A stretch of 64,000 nt of DNA from Staphylococcus epidermidis (GCF_006742205.1 NZ_AP019721.1:1302001-1366000), one strand, 5' to 3'; shown: positions 1 to 9,375, numbered from the stretch's first letter. Numbers and translations are program-made. The notes: a model not told the origin generated them from the sequence alone.

Positions 1-1
1 T

Positions 2-349
2 GCTGAGGATGTTGATCAAGTTTTACAACAAAAGGGGACATCTTTAGTCATGGTAAATTCCGTATGCGGATGCGCAGGTGGGATTGCACGTCCTGCAGCG
101 GCACATGCATTACATTATGATAAATTACCTCAACGATTAGTTACAGTATTTGCAGGACAAGATAAAGAGGCAACACAACAAGCTAGAGAATATTTTGAAG
201 GATATGCACCCTCAAGTCCATCTTTTGCTTTGATTAAAGATGGTAAAATCACCGAGATGATTGAACGACATCAGATTGAAGGTCATGATGTAATGGACGT
301 AATCAATCAGTTGCAAGCATTGTTTGATAAATATTGTGAAGAAAGATAA
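2..349 (+). CDS. brxB: Bacilliredoxin BrxB (YqiW/YphP family), 5' end outside window
   Basis: Thioredoxin-like bacilliredoxin that removes bacillithiol from S-bacillithiolated cytosolic proteins. The reading frame is open from the first complete codon (position 2), so the start lies upstream and about 115 C-terminal codons are visible. The family signature NSVCGCAGG with its Cys-Gly-Cys active site is present. BrxA and BrxB paralogues share this motif; I call BrxB because in staphylococci and Bacillus that copy sits next to the yqjA-type exporter, as here (12-nt gap). YpdA (26522) and BshA (45120) of the same thiol system also lie in this window. Confidence 0.93.
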
Positions 350-361
350 AAGGTTAGTTCC

Positions 362-1339
362 ATGCTTAAGTTAAATCCCTATAAAATAGGATTTAGAACT
401 GTCAAAACTGCTGTGGGAATGACTTTAGGAGTAATCATATGTAAACTTCTAAGCTTAGATAATTATGCATCCAGTGCTATTTTAGTTGTATTGTGCATAA
501 AGCACACTAAGATGCATTCAGTACAAGCAATTTTATCTCGACTAGTTTCATGTTTACTCATATTATTTTTAGGTTCAGCAATTTTTAGTCTTTTAGGACA
601 ACATGCATTTGTTTTAGGTTTAATTGTTTTGTTGTTTATTCCTTTGACAGTTGTTCTAAATGTGCAAGAAGGTGTTATCACTAGTTGTGTCATATTATTA
701 CATGTCTTTAACGCCAAAGCTATTAATGGGCACCTTATTTTAAATGAAATAATGCTATTAATAGTGGGCTTAGGTATAGCATTTCTAATGAACTTAATGA
801 TGCCTAGTTTAGATAAGAAATTGAATCATTTTAAGCAGGATATAGAAAATCAAATAACTGAAATATTTAATATTTTTAGTCAAGCCTGCTCAATGCATAA
901 TGATCATTTAAATATTAAATTTGATTCATTACTTTTAAATATTAAAAAAGCAAAATCACTTGCTTTTAGAGATGTTAAAAATCACTTTGTACGAAACGAA
1001 AATTCATTTTATCATTATTTTGATATGAGAGAAGAACAAGTTGAATTATTAAAACGTATGACATCGTTATTAGAAAGAATAAATACAGATGATCCTATAC
1101 TCGAAAAGATTTCACAATTAATGTATGAAATTGGAAGTAACGTAAATAGCAATGATTATACGGCTCTAAGACTACATTCACTTTATGAAATACGTTTATC
1201 TCTCGATGATTTACCATTACCGACTACTCATAAGACTTTAAATTCCCGAGCACATATTATTCAAATTCTAAATGAACTAGAAGAATACTTAAATATTAAA
1301 TCTCAATTTGGTTCTTTAAAATTGCATAGTGAAATATAA
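362..1339 (+). CDS. Aromatic acid exporter family membrane protein (YqjA-like, DUF939)
   Basis: Membrane protein of the FUSC/aromatic acid exporter family, 325 residues. The N-terminal half (about residues 10-150) is a run of hydrophobic segments consistent with five or six transmembrane helices; the C-terminal half (about 150-325) is soluble and helical, as in YqjA of B. subtilis. It follows brxB by 12 nt and is probably cotranscribed. The substrate is unknown; the family name comes from distant homology to E. coli AaeB, so export of aromatic acids is only an inference. A shared bidirectional terminator follows. Confidence 0.85.
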   Translation: MLKLNPYKIGFRTVKTAVGMTLGVIICKLLSLDNYASSAILVVLCIKHTKMHSVQAILSRLVSCLLILFLGSAIFSLLGQHAFVLGLIVLLFIPLTVVLNVQEGVITSCVILLHVFNAKAINGHLILNEIMLLIVGLGIAFLMNLMMPSLDKKLNHFKQDIENQITEIFNIFSQACSMHNDHLNIKFDSLLLNIKKAKSLAFRDVKNHFVRNENSFYHYFDMREEQVELLKRMTSLLERINTDDPILEKISQLMYEIGSNVNSNDYTALRLHSLYEIRLSLDDLPLPTTHKTLNSRAHIIQILNELEEYLNIKSQFGSLKLHSEI

Positions 1340-1344
1340 AAAAG

Positions 1345-1390
1345 CCGTTACGTGACGAAATATTAATTAACGCCATGTAACGGTTTTTTA
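1345..1390. terminator. Bidirectional terminator between yqjA-like gene and the 31-aa gene
   Basis: Ten-base-pair stem (1345-1354 with 1374-1383, one G-U pair), flanked by an A run on the left and TTTTTT on the right, so it can stop transcription from both sides. Confidence 0.85.
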
Positions 1391-1486
1391 TTAGTTCATT
1401 AATGGTGCTATGCTAGTTAATAGCAATGCTAGTACTACTGCAATTAACATAACAACAATAATGACACGTAACACTTTATTATTCAA
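1391..1486 (-). CDS. 31-residue membrane microprotein, Prli42-like
   Basis: A TTG-started frame of 31 codons on the minus strand. A perfect GGAGG (plus-strand 1494-1498) precedes the start by 7 nt. The product has a short basic N-terminus (MNNKVLRV) followed by one hydrophobic helix of about 20 residues and ends TSIAPLMN, so it should be a single-pass membrane peptide. Size, the N-terminal NNK/NK pattern and the single helix resemble the Firmicute microprotein Prli42, which anchors the stressosome in Listeria. Staphylococci lack RsbR/RsbS/RsbT, so a stressosome role is doubtful here. It converges on the brxB-yqjA operon and shares its terminator. Coding status rests on the RBS and hydrophobic pattern; the family call is from memory. 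Confidence 0.75.
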   Translation of the reverse strand: MNNKVLRVIIVVMLIAVVLALLLTSIAPLMN

Positions 1487-1657
1487 TTTCAATCCTCCGC
1501 ATCATTAGGTCATATATAACCATTGAGTAATTGACACTATAAACTATAATTCATTCACTCGTAAAATATCAACTTTATAATAATAAAATTATATACTTTA
1601 TCTTGTAGGTTGTAAAATGTCATAGAATTAAATCATTAGTGAGTAGTTAAATTAGTT

Positions 1658-1686
1658 TTGACAATTCATAATGTCAGTTAAAATAT
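1658..1686 (+). promoter_or_regulatory. Possible sigma-A promoter for the PepT-like peptidase
   Basis: Perfect -35 TTGACA at 1658-1663; 17 nt later a weak -10 AAATAT (1681-1686). The -35 is convincing, the -10 is not; an alternative TAAAAT lies at only 15-nt spacing. Confidence 0.45.
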
Positions 1687-1716
1687 ATTTATACAAGTAA
1701 AAAAGGGGTACCATAT

Positions 1717-2841
1717 ATGATTAATCAAAAACGTTTATTAGATTGTTTTCTAGAATTAGTGCAAATTGATTCGGAAACAGGGCACGAAGAAACAATTCAA
1801 CCTTATCTTAAAGATACGTTTGAAAAAATGGGGCTCCATGTTATTGAAGATGAAGCTTCAAAAAATAATAGATTAGGTGCTAACAATCTTATTTGTACGT
1901 TAAAAAGTAATATAAGTCATCAGAATGTGCCGAAAATTTATTTTACAAGCCACATGGATACTGTCGTTCCAGGAAAAAACATCCAACCTGTAGTAAAAGA
2001 AGATGGATACGTTTATAGCGATGGAACTACGATACTCGGGGCGGACGATAAAGCCGGTCTTGCGGCAATAATTGAAGCGATTAAACAAATTAAGGAATCA
2101 AATTTGCCACACGGACAGATTCAAATAATTATTACCGTGGGAGAGGAATCTGGATTAGTAGGTGCTAAAGCAATAGATACTCGCCTTCTTGATGCAGATT
2201 TCGGCTATGCTGTAGATGCAAGTAAAGATGTTGGAACTACTGTTATCGGTGCTCCAACTCAAGTAAAGATTTATACAACTATAAAAGGGAAAACCGCCCA
2301 TGCAAGCACACCTAAAAAAGGTATTAGCGCAATAAATATTGCATCAAAAGCAATCAGTCGAATGAAATTGGGACAAGTCGATGCATTAACAACAGCCAAT
2401 ATAGGTAAATTTCACGGAGGTTGTGCCACTAATATTATAGCTGATGAAGTCACTTTAGAGGCAGAAGCACGGTCACATGATGATCAAAGCATTAATAAAC
2501 AAGTGAAACATATGAAAGAGACTTTCGAAACGACAGCAAATGAATTAGGCGGTCAAGCTGAAGTGTTAGTTGAAAAAAGTTATCCGGGATTTGAAGTTAG
2601 TGAAGCTGACAAAGTAACACAATATGCTATATCTAGTGCATTAGCCCTCGGTCTAAAAGGTGATACTTGTATTGCTGGTGGTGGTTCAGACGGCAACATC
2701 ATGAATCAATATGGCATTCCTTCTGTGATTTTAGGAGTAGGATATGAAAACATACATACTACTTCGGAAAGAATAGCAATAAAGGATATGTATATGCTCA
2801 CAAGACAAATAATAAAAATTATTGAGCTAGTAGCTGAATAA
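1717..2841 (+). CDS. M20-family zinc peptidase, PepT-like (YqjE type)
   Basis: Cytosolic dizinc aminopeptidase of the M20 family, 374 residues, often annotated as peptidase T-like. Visible motifs: HMDTV (first zinc ligand His with catalytic Asp), GADDKAG (bridging Asp), GEESGL (catalytic Glu plus zinc-binding Glu), the dimerisation domain in the middle, and a C-terminal GVGYENIHT with the last zinc His. It probably releases N-terminal residues from small peptides; true tripeptidase specificity is not shown. AAGGGG precedes the ATG. It lies between the exporter and gnd, the same order as yqjA-yqjE-yqjI in B. subtilis. Confidence 0.88.
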   Translation: MINQKRLLDCFLELVQIDSETGHEETIQPYLKDTFEKMGLHVIEDEASKNNRLGANNLICTLKSNISHQNVPKIYFTSHMDTVVPGKNIQPVVKEDGYVYSDGTTILGADDKAGLAAIIEAIKQIKESNLPHGQIQIIITVGEESGLVGAKAIDTRLLDADFGYAVDASKDVGTTVIGAPTQVKIYTTIKGKTAHASTPKKGISAINIASKAISRMKLGQVDALTTANIGKFHGGCATNIIADEVTLEAEARSHDDQSINKQVKHMKETFETTANELGGQAEVLVEKSYPGFEVSEADKVTQYAISSALALGLKGDTCIAGGGSDGNIMNQYGIPSVILGVGYENIHTTSERIAIKDMYMLTRQIIKIIELVAE

Positions 2842-2875
2842 AACATGCATATCGTAATTGTTAATTAGCGATTTA

Positions 2876-2884
2876 TGTTACAAT
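2876..2884 (+). promoter_or_regulatory. Extended -10 promoter element for gnd
   Basis: TGTTACAAT: a TG dinucleotide one base before TACAAT, 37 nt before the gnd start. The -35 region (about TTGTTA at 2858) is poor, typical of extended -10 promoters. Confidence 0.5.
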
Positions 2885-2920
2885 ATTATTGAAAATTTTT
2901 GAACAAGAGAGGTAAGTAAT

Positions 2921-4327
2921 ATGACACAACAAATTGGAGTAGTGGGTTTAGCAGTAATGGGGAAAAACCTAGCTTGGAATATTGAATCACGTGGTTATAG
3001 TGTTTCTGTTTATAACCGATCAAGACAAAAAACTGATGAAATGGTTAAAGAATCGCCTGGAAGAGAAATTTACCCAACATACTCATTAGAAGAATTTGTA
3101 GAATCTTTAGAGAAACCTCGTAAGATTTTATTAATGGTAAAAGCTGGACCTGCAACAGATGCCACTATAGATGGTTTATTACCTTTATTAGACGATGATG
3201 ATATTTTAATTGATGGTGGTAATACTAATTACCAAGATACGATTCGTCGAAATAAAGCTTTAGCTGAAAGTAGTATTAACTTTATTGGTATGGGAGTTTC
3301 TGGTGGAGAAATCGGCGCACTCACGGGCCCTTCTTTAATGCCAGGTGGTCAAAAAGATGCTTATAACAAAGTCAGCGATATCTTGGACGCAATTGCTGCT
3401 AAGGCACAAGATGGTGCTTCATGTGTAACTTACATTGGCCCTAATGGTGCAGGACATTATGTTAAGATGGTACACAATGGTATCGAATATGCAGATATGC
3501 AATTAATTGCTGAAAGTTATGCAATGATGAAAGATTTATTAGTCATGTCACATAAAGAAATTTCTCAAACTTTTAAAGAATGGAATGCTGGAGAACTTGA
3601 AAGTTATTTAATAGAAATTACAGGTGATATTTTCAATAAATTAGATGATGACAATGAAGCACTTGTAGAAAAAATATTAGATACTGCAGGTCAAAAAGGC
3701 ACAGGTAAATGGACTTCAATTAACGCACTAGAATTAGGTGTTCCTTTAACAATCATTACAGAATCTGTATTTGCGAGATTCATCTCATCAATTAAAGAAG
3801 AACGTGTTACTGCTTCTAAATCTTTAAAAGGACCTAAAGCACATTTTGAAGGCGATAAAAAAACATTCTTAGAAAAAATACGTAAGGCACTTTATATGAG
3901 TAAAATATGCTCATATGCACAAGGTTTCGCTCAAATGAGAAAAGCCAGTGAAGATAATGAGTGGAATTTGAAATTAGGCGAATTAGCAATGATTTGGCGT
4001 GAAGGTTGTATTATTCGTGCACAATTCCTACAAAAAATTAAAGATGCCTACGATAATAATGAAAACTTACAAAACTTATTATTAGACCCTTACTTCAAAA
4101 ACATTGTTATGGAATATCAAGATGCACTACGTGAAGTAGTAGCTACTAGCGTGTACAATGGCGTGCCAACACCTGGTTTTTCAGCAAGTATAAATTATTA
4201 TGATAGTTATCGCTCAGAGGATTTACCTGCAAACTTAATTCAAGCACAACGTGATTACTTTGGCGCACATACTTATGAACGTAAAGACCGTGAAGGTATT
4301 TTCCATACACAATGGGTAGAAGAATAA
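2921..4327 (+). CDS. gnd: 6-phosphogluconate dehydrogenase, decarboxylating
   Basis: Oxidises 6-phosphogluconate to ribulose 5-phosphate and CO2 with NADP+, the third step of the oxidative pentose phosphate pathway. 468 residues, normal length. N-terminal Rossmann motif [15 protein letters not shown] (residues 6-20), the family signature [29 protein letters not shown] around the substrate site, and [11 protein letters not shown] with the catalytic Lys. AGAGAGG precedes the ATG. zwf, the first enzyme of the pathway, is 3 kb away on the other strand, so the two are not one transcript. Confidence 0.97.
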   Translation: MTQQIGVVGLAVMGKNLAWNIESRGYSVSVYNRSRQKTDEMVKESPGREIYPTYSLEEFVESLEKPRKILLMVKAGPATDATIDGLLPLLDDDDILIDGGNTNYQDTIRRNKALAESSINFIGMGVSGGEIGALTGPSLMPGGQKDAYNKVSDILDAIAAKAQDGASCVTYIGPNGAGHYVKMVHNGIEYADMQLIAESYAMMKDLLVMSHKEISQTFKEWNAGELESYLIEITGDIFNKLDDDNEALVEKILDTAGQKGTGKWTSINALELGVPLTIITESVFARFISSIKEERVTASKSLKGPKAHFEGDKKTFLEKIRKALYMSKICSYAQGFAQMRKASEDNEWNLKLGELAMIWREGCIIRAQFLQKIKDAYDNNENLQNLLLDPYFKNIVMEYQDALREVVATSVYNGVPTPGFSASINYYDSYRSEDLPANLIQAQRDYFGAHTYERKDREGIFHTQWVEE

Positions 4328-4337
4328 TTTACGCTAT

Positions 4338-4367
4338 AAAATCTCACTCTAAATTGGGTGAGATTTT
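4338..4367 (+). terminator. gnd terminator
   Basis: Ten-base stem 4338-4347 with 4358-4367, 10-nt loop. The T tract lies partly in the stem (GATTTTATAAAAATTTT), so it may be moderately efficient. Confidence 0.65.
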
Positions 4368-4379
4368 ATAAAAATTTTA

Positions 4380-4394
4380 ATGTAAACGTTTTCT
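4380..4394 (+). promoter_or_regulatory. Catabolite-responsive element (cre) upstream of malA
   Basis: ATGTAAACGTTTTCT matches the CcpA cre consensus WTGNAANCGNWNNCW at every fixed position. It lies 103-117 nt before the malA start and just after the gnd terminator, so CcpA repression of malA during growth on glucose is the likely meaning. Confidence 0.7.
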
Positions 4395-4496
4395 CTTAGT
4401 ATAGTTTTTATCAAAATTAATGAGTCCTTTTATTTAAACTTATTAATTTTGTTTATATAAATTATTTAGTTTTTTAATAACATAGGAGGAGATATT

Positions 4497-6152
4497 ATGA
4501 AAAGAAATTGGTGGAAAGAAGCAGTTGCATATCAAGTATATCCACGAAGTTTTAATGATAGTAATGGAGATGGAATAGGTGATCTACCTGGATTAATTGA
4601 AAAATTAGATTATCTAGAAAATTTAGGAATAGATGTCATTTGGTTAAGCCCAATGTATCCATCACCAAACGATGATAATGGATATGATATTAGTGACTAC
4701 AAAGGCATTATGAGTGAATTTGGTACAATGAACGATTTTGATCAATTGTTATCAAGCATACATCAAAGAGGGATGAAATTAATATTAGACTTAGTGGTTA
4801 ATCACACATCAGATGAACACCCTTGGTTTATTGAATCAAAATCTAGTAAAACAAATGCAAAAAGAGATTGGTATATTTGGGCAGATCCTAAACCTGATGG
4901 ATCTGAACCTAATAACTGGGAAAGTATCTTTAATGGTTCAACTTGGGAGTTTGACGAATCGACTAAGCAATACTATTTCCATTTATTTAGCAAAAAGCAG
5001 CCAGATTTAAATTGGGAAAATCCAGATGTAAGACAAGCTGTGTTTGAAATGATGAATTGGTGGTTTGAAAAAGGTATTGACGGATTTAGAGTTGATGCCA
5101 TTACTCATATTAAAAAGAATTTTGAAGCAGGAGATTTACCTGTACCTGATGGCAAAAAATTTGCTCCAGCATTTGATGTAGATATGAATCAGCCAGGAAT
5201 ACAAGAATGGCTCCAAGAAATGAAAGATAAATCGTTAAGTCGGTATGACATTATGACTGTAGGCGAGGCTAATGGTGTTACTCCTAATGATGCTGAAGAA
5301 TGGGTAGGAGAAGAAAATGGGAAATTTAATATGATATTCCAGTTTGAACATCTTGGTTTATGGAGTACTGGCGATACGAAATTCGATGTTAAATCCTATA
5401 AACAAGTCTTAAATCGTTGGCAAAAGCAACTAGAAAATGTAGGTTGGAATGCTTTATTTATCGAAAACCATGATCAACCACGTCGTGTTTCAACCTGGGG
5501 TGATGATAAAAATTATTGGTATGAATCAGCAACTAGTCACGCTACTGCCTACTTTTTACAACAGGGCACACCTTTTATTTACCAAGGTCAAGAAATAGGT
5601 ATGACTAATTATCCATTTGAAAGCATTGAAAGTTTCAACGATGTCGCAGTGAAAACTGAATATCAAATAGTCAAAAAAGAAGGTGGAGATGTCAATCAAT
5701 TACTAGATAAATATAAAATGGAAAACCGAGACAATGCAAGGACTCCAATGCAATGGAATAATTCTATCAATGCTGGATTCACTACTGGTAAGCCATGGTT
5801 TCATGTAAACCCTAACTATACAGAAATTAATGTTAAACAACAACTAAATGATAAGTTTTCGATACTTTCTTATTATAAAGCGTTAATTCAACTAAAAAAA
5901 TCTGATTTGATTTACACCTACGGTAAGTTTAATATGGTCGATGCTGAAAATAAGCAGGTTTTTGCATATACACGCACATTTAAAAACAATACTGTATTAA
6001 TTGTAGCCAATCTCACAAATGAAGTATCAGAACTAAACCTACCTTTTGAATTAGATATTTCATCTGTAGATATAAAATTGCATAATTATCACTTAAATGA
6101 TATAAATTTAGACCATATTAAACCTTATGAATCATTCGTCGTTGAAATATAA
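4497..6152 (+). CDS. malA: Alpha-glucosidase, GH13 (maltose/oligo-1,6-glucosidase type)
   Basis: Cytosolic GH13 enzyme of 551 residues that hydrolyses terminal alpha-glucosidic bonds of imported maltose or isomalto-oligosaccharides. The (beta/alpha)8 barrel motifs are visible in order: AYQVYPRSF near the N-terminus, DLVVNHTSDEHPWF (region I), GFRVDAI with the nucleophile Asp (region II), TVGEANG with the acid/base Glu (region III) and FIENHDQPR (region IV). GGAGGAG precedes ATG. In S. aureus the repressor malR is cotranscribed upstream; here no regulator is next to it and the gene stands alone between two terminators, with a cre and an inverted repeat upstream. Confidence 0.93.
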   Translation: MKRNWWKEAVAYQVYPRSFNDSNGDGIGDLPGLIEKLDYLENLGIDVIWLSPMYPSPNDDNGYDISDYKGIMSEFGTMNDFDQLLSSIHQRGMKLILDLVVNHTSDEHPWFIESKSSKTNAKRDWYIWADPKPDGSEPNNWESIFNGSTWEFDESTKQYYFHLFSKKQPDLNWENPDVRQAVFEMMNWWFEKGIDGFRVDAITHIKKNFEAGDLPVPDGKKFAPAFDVDMNQPGIQEWLQEMKDKSLSRYDIMTVGEANGVTPNDAEEWVGEENGKFNMIFQFEHLGLWSTGDTKFDVKSYKQVLNRWQKQLENVGWNALFIENHDQPRRVSTWGDDKNYWYESATSHATAYFLQQGTPFIYQGQEIGMTNYPFESIESFNDVAVKTEYQIVKKEGGDVNQLLDKYKMENRDNARTPMQWNNSINAGFTTGKPWFHVNPNYTEINVKQQLNDKFSILSYYKALIQLKKSDLIYTYGKFNMVDAENKQVFAYTRTFKNNTVLIVANLTNEVSELNLPFELDISSVDIKLHNYHLNDINLDHIKPYESFVVEI

Positions 6153-6182
6153 TACCATGACGATAATTCAAAAATTAAAAAT

Positions 6183-6221
6183 AAACACGCCAGTGATTTT
6201 AAATACGTCACTGGCGTGTTT
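6183..6221 (+). terminator. malA terminator
   Basis: Perfect 14-bp GC-containing stem (6183-6196 with 6208-6221) with 11-nt loop; A-rich left arm makes it usable from both strands, though the T tract is only TTT. Confidence 0.8.
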
Positions 6222-6414
6222 CACTATACATTGGTGGTATTGGTAGTCCATAACTTAATTAATTTGAAAAACTCATTTATATTAAGTTTGTCCCAACTAA
6301 ATTTAGGTGAACACAACTCGAAGAATTTCATTCTAAAATTCAACAAATCTATCGAGTTGAAATTCGAAACACGATTCATATAATACTGATAATCTCATAA
6401 CTCTATGTCACATC

Positions 6415-7296
6415 TTAATTTTGATAACCTTCATCTAAATCATAGATTTCTTGTTTAATAGGCAACCATAATTGAATCTTAGTGAATGGGTCATTAAATG
6501 AAATATCAAGTGGATAAATCTCAACATATAAACTATTTCGCTCATAAGGTAAAGTAAGTTGCAAGCTAGACTCAATATAATACCAAGCCTCGTTTGTAGC
6601 ATAATCAATTTCACCTTGTAAATTAAACAATGCATAATGGCGACCAGGTAAAAATCTGCTTTCAAGATGTGAAGGGTAACGTTCACTCGGAACACCAACA
6701 AATATTTCTAAACCTTGTTCCAGAGGACAGCTGACTACAAATAATTCATACGGGCTCGTATCATTATAACGTTTAAGTTCTTTAATATAACCATCTACTA
6801 ATAGATCCTCTAAAAAGTCTGGAATATTAAATGGATTTGATAATTGCTCAGTAGGAATAAATCTTGAATAGCCAACTAAAGAAATATCATCAGTCTCTTG
6901 AAGTCTGTATGTATAGGGTGCATTTTCAGTCGTTGATAATTTTATATACAGTCGTTGCTGTATTTTTAGTTCATCTTTTTTTGTTGTAGCTTGAATAGGT
7001 GAGATACCATGAAAATCGCTAAAATCATTTGCGAAATCATTAGAATTCGCATAACGATATTTCTTAGCAACATCCATTAATCGACTAGCTCCATTAACTA
7101 CATCGTTTGCTGCTATTGTCATTTTACGTGCACGCGCATATTCCTCTGGGGACTGACCAACTATCATCTTAAAAGATTGATCCAAATGATACGGAGAAAG
7201 ACCAACGTAATCACTTAATTCTTGCAAATTAAAAGGCTCTAACAAACGATCCTCAATATATACAATTGCCTGTTGTATTTGCTTGATAACGTCCAA
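6415..7296 (-). CDS. AraC-family transcriptional regulator with GyrI-like effector domain
   Basis: DNA-binding regulator. The N-terminal 100 residues carry two helix-turn-helix motifs of the AraC/XylS type (LQELSDYVGLSPYHLDQSFK, then DVAKKYRYANSNDFANDFSDFHG), placed at the front rather than the back as in the SoxS/Rob subgroup. The remaining 190 residues resemble the GyrI/BmrR-like effector-binding fold. I place the start at the TTG at 7296 (protein begins MDVIKQIQQ), because GGAG lies 8 nt before it; the in-frame ATG 24 nt upstream would place this SD inside the gene. It is downstream of zwf and separated by a terminator. Ligand and targets are unknown. Confidence 0.83.
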   Translation of the reverse strand: MDVIKQIQQAIVYIEDRLLEPFNLQELSDYVGLSPYHLDQSFKMIVGQSPEEYARARKMTIAANDVVNGASRLMDVAKKYRYANSNDFANDFSDFHGISPIQATTKKDELKIQQRLYIKLSTTENAPYTYRLQETDDISLVGYSRFIPTEQLSNPFNIPDFLEDLLVDGYIKELKRYNDTSPYELFVVSCPLEQGLEIFVGVPSERYPSHLESRFLPGRHYALFNLQGEIDYATNEAWYYIESSLQLTLPYERNSLYVEIYPLDISFNDPFTKIQLWLPIKQEIYDLDEGYQN

Positions 7297-7397
7297 AACT
7301 TTCACTCCAATTAAATTCAATCATAATCTTTATTGTACATTATTTTTAAATATTATACATCTTAAAGCCAGATTAATTTTTTGCAAAATATAAAAAA

Positions 7398-7469
7398 TGT
7401 GAATGATTAAGTCCTAAATCACTACAAGTTCTTTTAAACGTTGCGTAATTTAAGATATCATCATTCACA
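7398..7469 (-). terminator. zwf terminator with unusually long loop
   Basis: Perfect 10-bp stem (7398-7407 with 7460-7469). Read on the minus strand the second arm is followed by TTTTTT. The loop is 52 nt, longer than usual. Confidence 0.55.
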
Positions 7470-7496
7470 CTAATCTATATTTATATAAAATCCATA

Positions 7497-8981
7497 TTAG
7501 TGGATATCATCCCACCAATGATTTCCATCACGACTTAATAAAAGATCACTTTCAAGAGGTCCATTCGTACCCGCTTCATAGTTAGGGAAACATGGTTCAA
7601 CCATTGTCCATTGATCTTGGATTGCATCTACAAATTTCCAAGTAGATTTTAATTCTTCCCAATGTGTAAAATTAGTCGCATCACCTTTAAGACAATCAAA
7701 CAATAAGTTTTCATATGCATCAACTGTATTCATTTTATCTTGAGCACTCATTGCGTATGATAATTGCACTGGCTCAGTATCAATTCCTTGAATGTTCTTT
7801 TTAGCATTTAAATGCAATGAAATTCCTTCATTTGGTTGAATATTAATGACTAGCAAATTAGAATCTAGTAAATTGTCAGTTTCATAATATAAATTCATAG
7901 GTACTTCTTTAAATTCTACTACGACTTGTATCGTTTTTGATTTCATACGTTTACCCGTTCTAATGTAGAAAGGAACTCCAGCCCATCTAAAGTTATCAAT
8001 TGTTAATTTACCCGATACAAATGTCGGTGTAACCGAATCCTTTGCTACGCGATCTTCTTCTCGATATGACTTAACCTGTTTACCATCTATATTGCCTTGA
8101 TCATATTGACCACGCACGAAATTCTTTTTAACTTCTTCTGGTTTTAATTGTCTAAGAGATTTAAGTACTTTGACTTTTTCTGCACGTATATCTTCACTAT
8201 TCAAACTTATCGGTGCTTCCATTGCAAGTAAAGCAACCATCTGTAGCATGTGATTTTGTACCATGTCTTTAAGTGCACCACTAGATTCATAGTAGCCACC
8301 ACGATCTTCGACACCTAATACTTCTGATGATGTAACTTGAATATTTGAAATGTATTTATTATTCCATAAAGGTTCAAACATCGCGTTTGCGAATCGCAAA
8401 ACTTCTATATTTTGCACCATATCTTTGCCAAGATAGTGATCTATCCGATAAATTTCTTCTTCTTTAAACGAACGTCTTATTTGATTATTTAATGATTCAG
8501 CAGATTTAAGATCACTGCCAAATGGTTTCTCTATAACTAAGCGTTTAAATCCTGTAGTTTGAGTAAGACCAGAAGATTTAAGGTAATCTGAGATCACTCC
8601 AAAAAATTGTGGTGCCATCGCTAAGTAAAACAGACGATTCCCACCTAAAGCAAATTCTGAATCTAGTCGCTCACTAAATTGAAGTAATGACTGATAACTT
8701 TCTTTATCACTCACGTCAGTTTTATGATAAAAAACATGCGTCATAAACTCATCAATTCTATCTGTATCTTTAACATAAGTTTGAATTGACGCTTTAACTT
8801 GGTCGCGAAATTGTTCGTTATTATAATCGCGACGTCCTATACCAATAATAGCAATATGTTCATCTAAATTGTCTTGTTGATATAAATGGAATATAGAAGG
8901 AAATAGCTTTCTATGACTCAAATCTCCTGTGGCACCGAATATTGTAATCAAACAGGGAATGTGTTTTTGTTTAGTACTCAA
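7497..8981 (-). CDS. zwf: Glucose-6-phosphate 1-dehydrogenase
   Basis: Oxidises glucose 6-phosphate to 6-phosphogluconolactone with NADP+, entry step of the oxidative pentose phosphate pathway and a main NADPH source. 494 residues, full length. The nucleotide-binding GATGDLSHRKLFPS is near the N-terminus (residues 15-28) and the active-site RIDHYLGK near residue 180. It starts at TTG (8981) with GAGG 9 nt upstream. Transcribed away from rnz across a 423-nt gap; followed by a terminator before the AraC-type gene. Confidence 0.97.
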   Translation of the reverse strand: MSTKQKHIPCLITIFGATGDLSHRKLFPSIFHLYQQDNLDEHIAIIGIGRRDYNNEQFRDQVKASIQTYVKDTDRIDEFMTHVFYHKTDVSDKESYQSLLQFSERLDSEFALGGNRLFYLAMAPQFFGVISDYLKSSGLTQTTGFKRLVIEKPFGSDLKSAESLNNQIRRSFKEEEIYRIDHYLGKDMVQNIEVLRFANAMFEPLWNNKYISNIQVTSSEVLGVEDRGGYYESSGALKDMVQNHMLQMVALLAMEAPISLNSEDIRAEKVKVLKSLRQLKPEEVKKNFVRGQYDQGNIDGKQVKSYREEDRVAKDSVTPTFVSGKLTIDNFRWAGVPFYIRTGKRMKSKTIQVVVEFKEVPMNLYYETDNLLDSNLLVINIQPNEGISLHLNAKKNIQGIDTEPVQLSYAMSAQDKMNTVDAYENLLFDCLKGDATNFTHWEELKSTWKFVDAIQDQWTMVEPCFPNYEAGTNGPLESDLLLSRDGNHWWDDIH

Positions 8982-9119
8982 GATTAAAACCTCAATTCTT
9001 AAATAAATATAATAAAAGATGATATTCTTTATGATTAAACATAATTTTAGTTACGATACTTTTATTGCGTAGTATTAAAAGTAACTCAATCGCATAGTCA
9101 AATATGTTTATGGATTTCA

Positions 9120-9152
9120 TTTGATATGAATACAATTTTAATTCATATCAAA
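9120..9152. repeat. Perfect 12-bp inverted repeat between zwf and rnz
   Basis: TTTGATATGAAT and its exact reverse complement ATTCATATCAAA, separated by 9 nt. No T tract follows on either strand, so it looks more like an operator or RNA stem than a terminator. Confidence 0.6.
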
Positions 9153-9346
9153 GCATACTAGATTAATTTATTATATGATAATCACAACCTAAGGTCATTA
9201 TATTTGCTTAAAGTTAAGTAAAATAAATTGAAAAATACATTATGACTTAAAAATCAACTTTAACAAATATGAGACACAAGTTTGCGCTTAATAAAATAAT
9301 ATCAAAAATGATTATTCGATAATAGTTTATAATTATATTTTATTTC

Positions 9347-9375
9347 TTGATATAGAAATTATTCTTACGTATGAT
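9347..9375 (+). promoter_or_regulatory. Sigma-A promoter for rnz
   Basis: -35 TTGATA (9347-9352), 17-nt spacer, -10 TATGAT (9370-9375), about 30 nt before the rnz ATG, leaving a short leader with the GAGGAGG ribosome site. Confidence 0.65.

Noticed and set aside
463-717. 84-codon minus-strand frame within the yqjA-like gene
   Set aside because: Shadow frame with cysteine-rich, atypical composition and no ribosome site.
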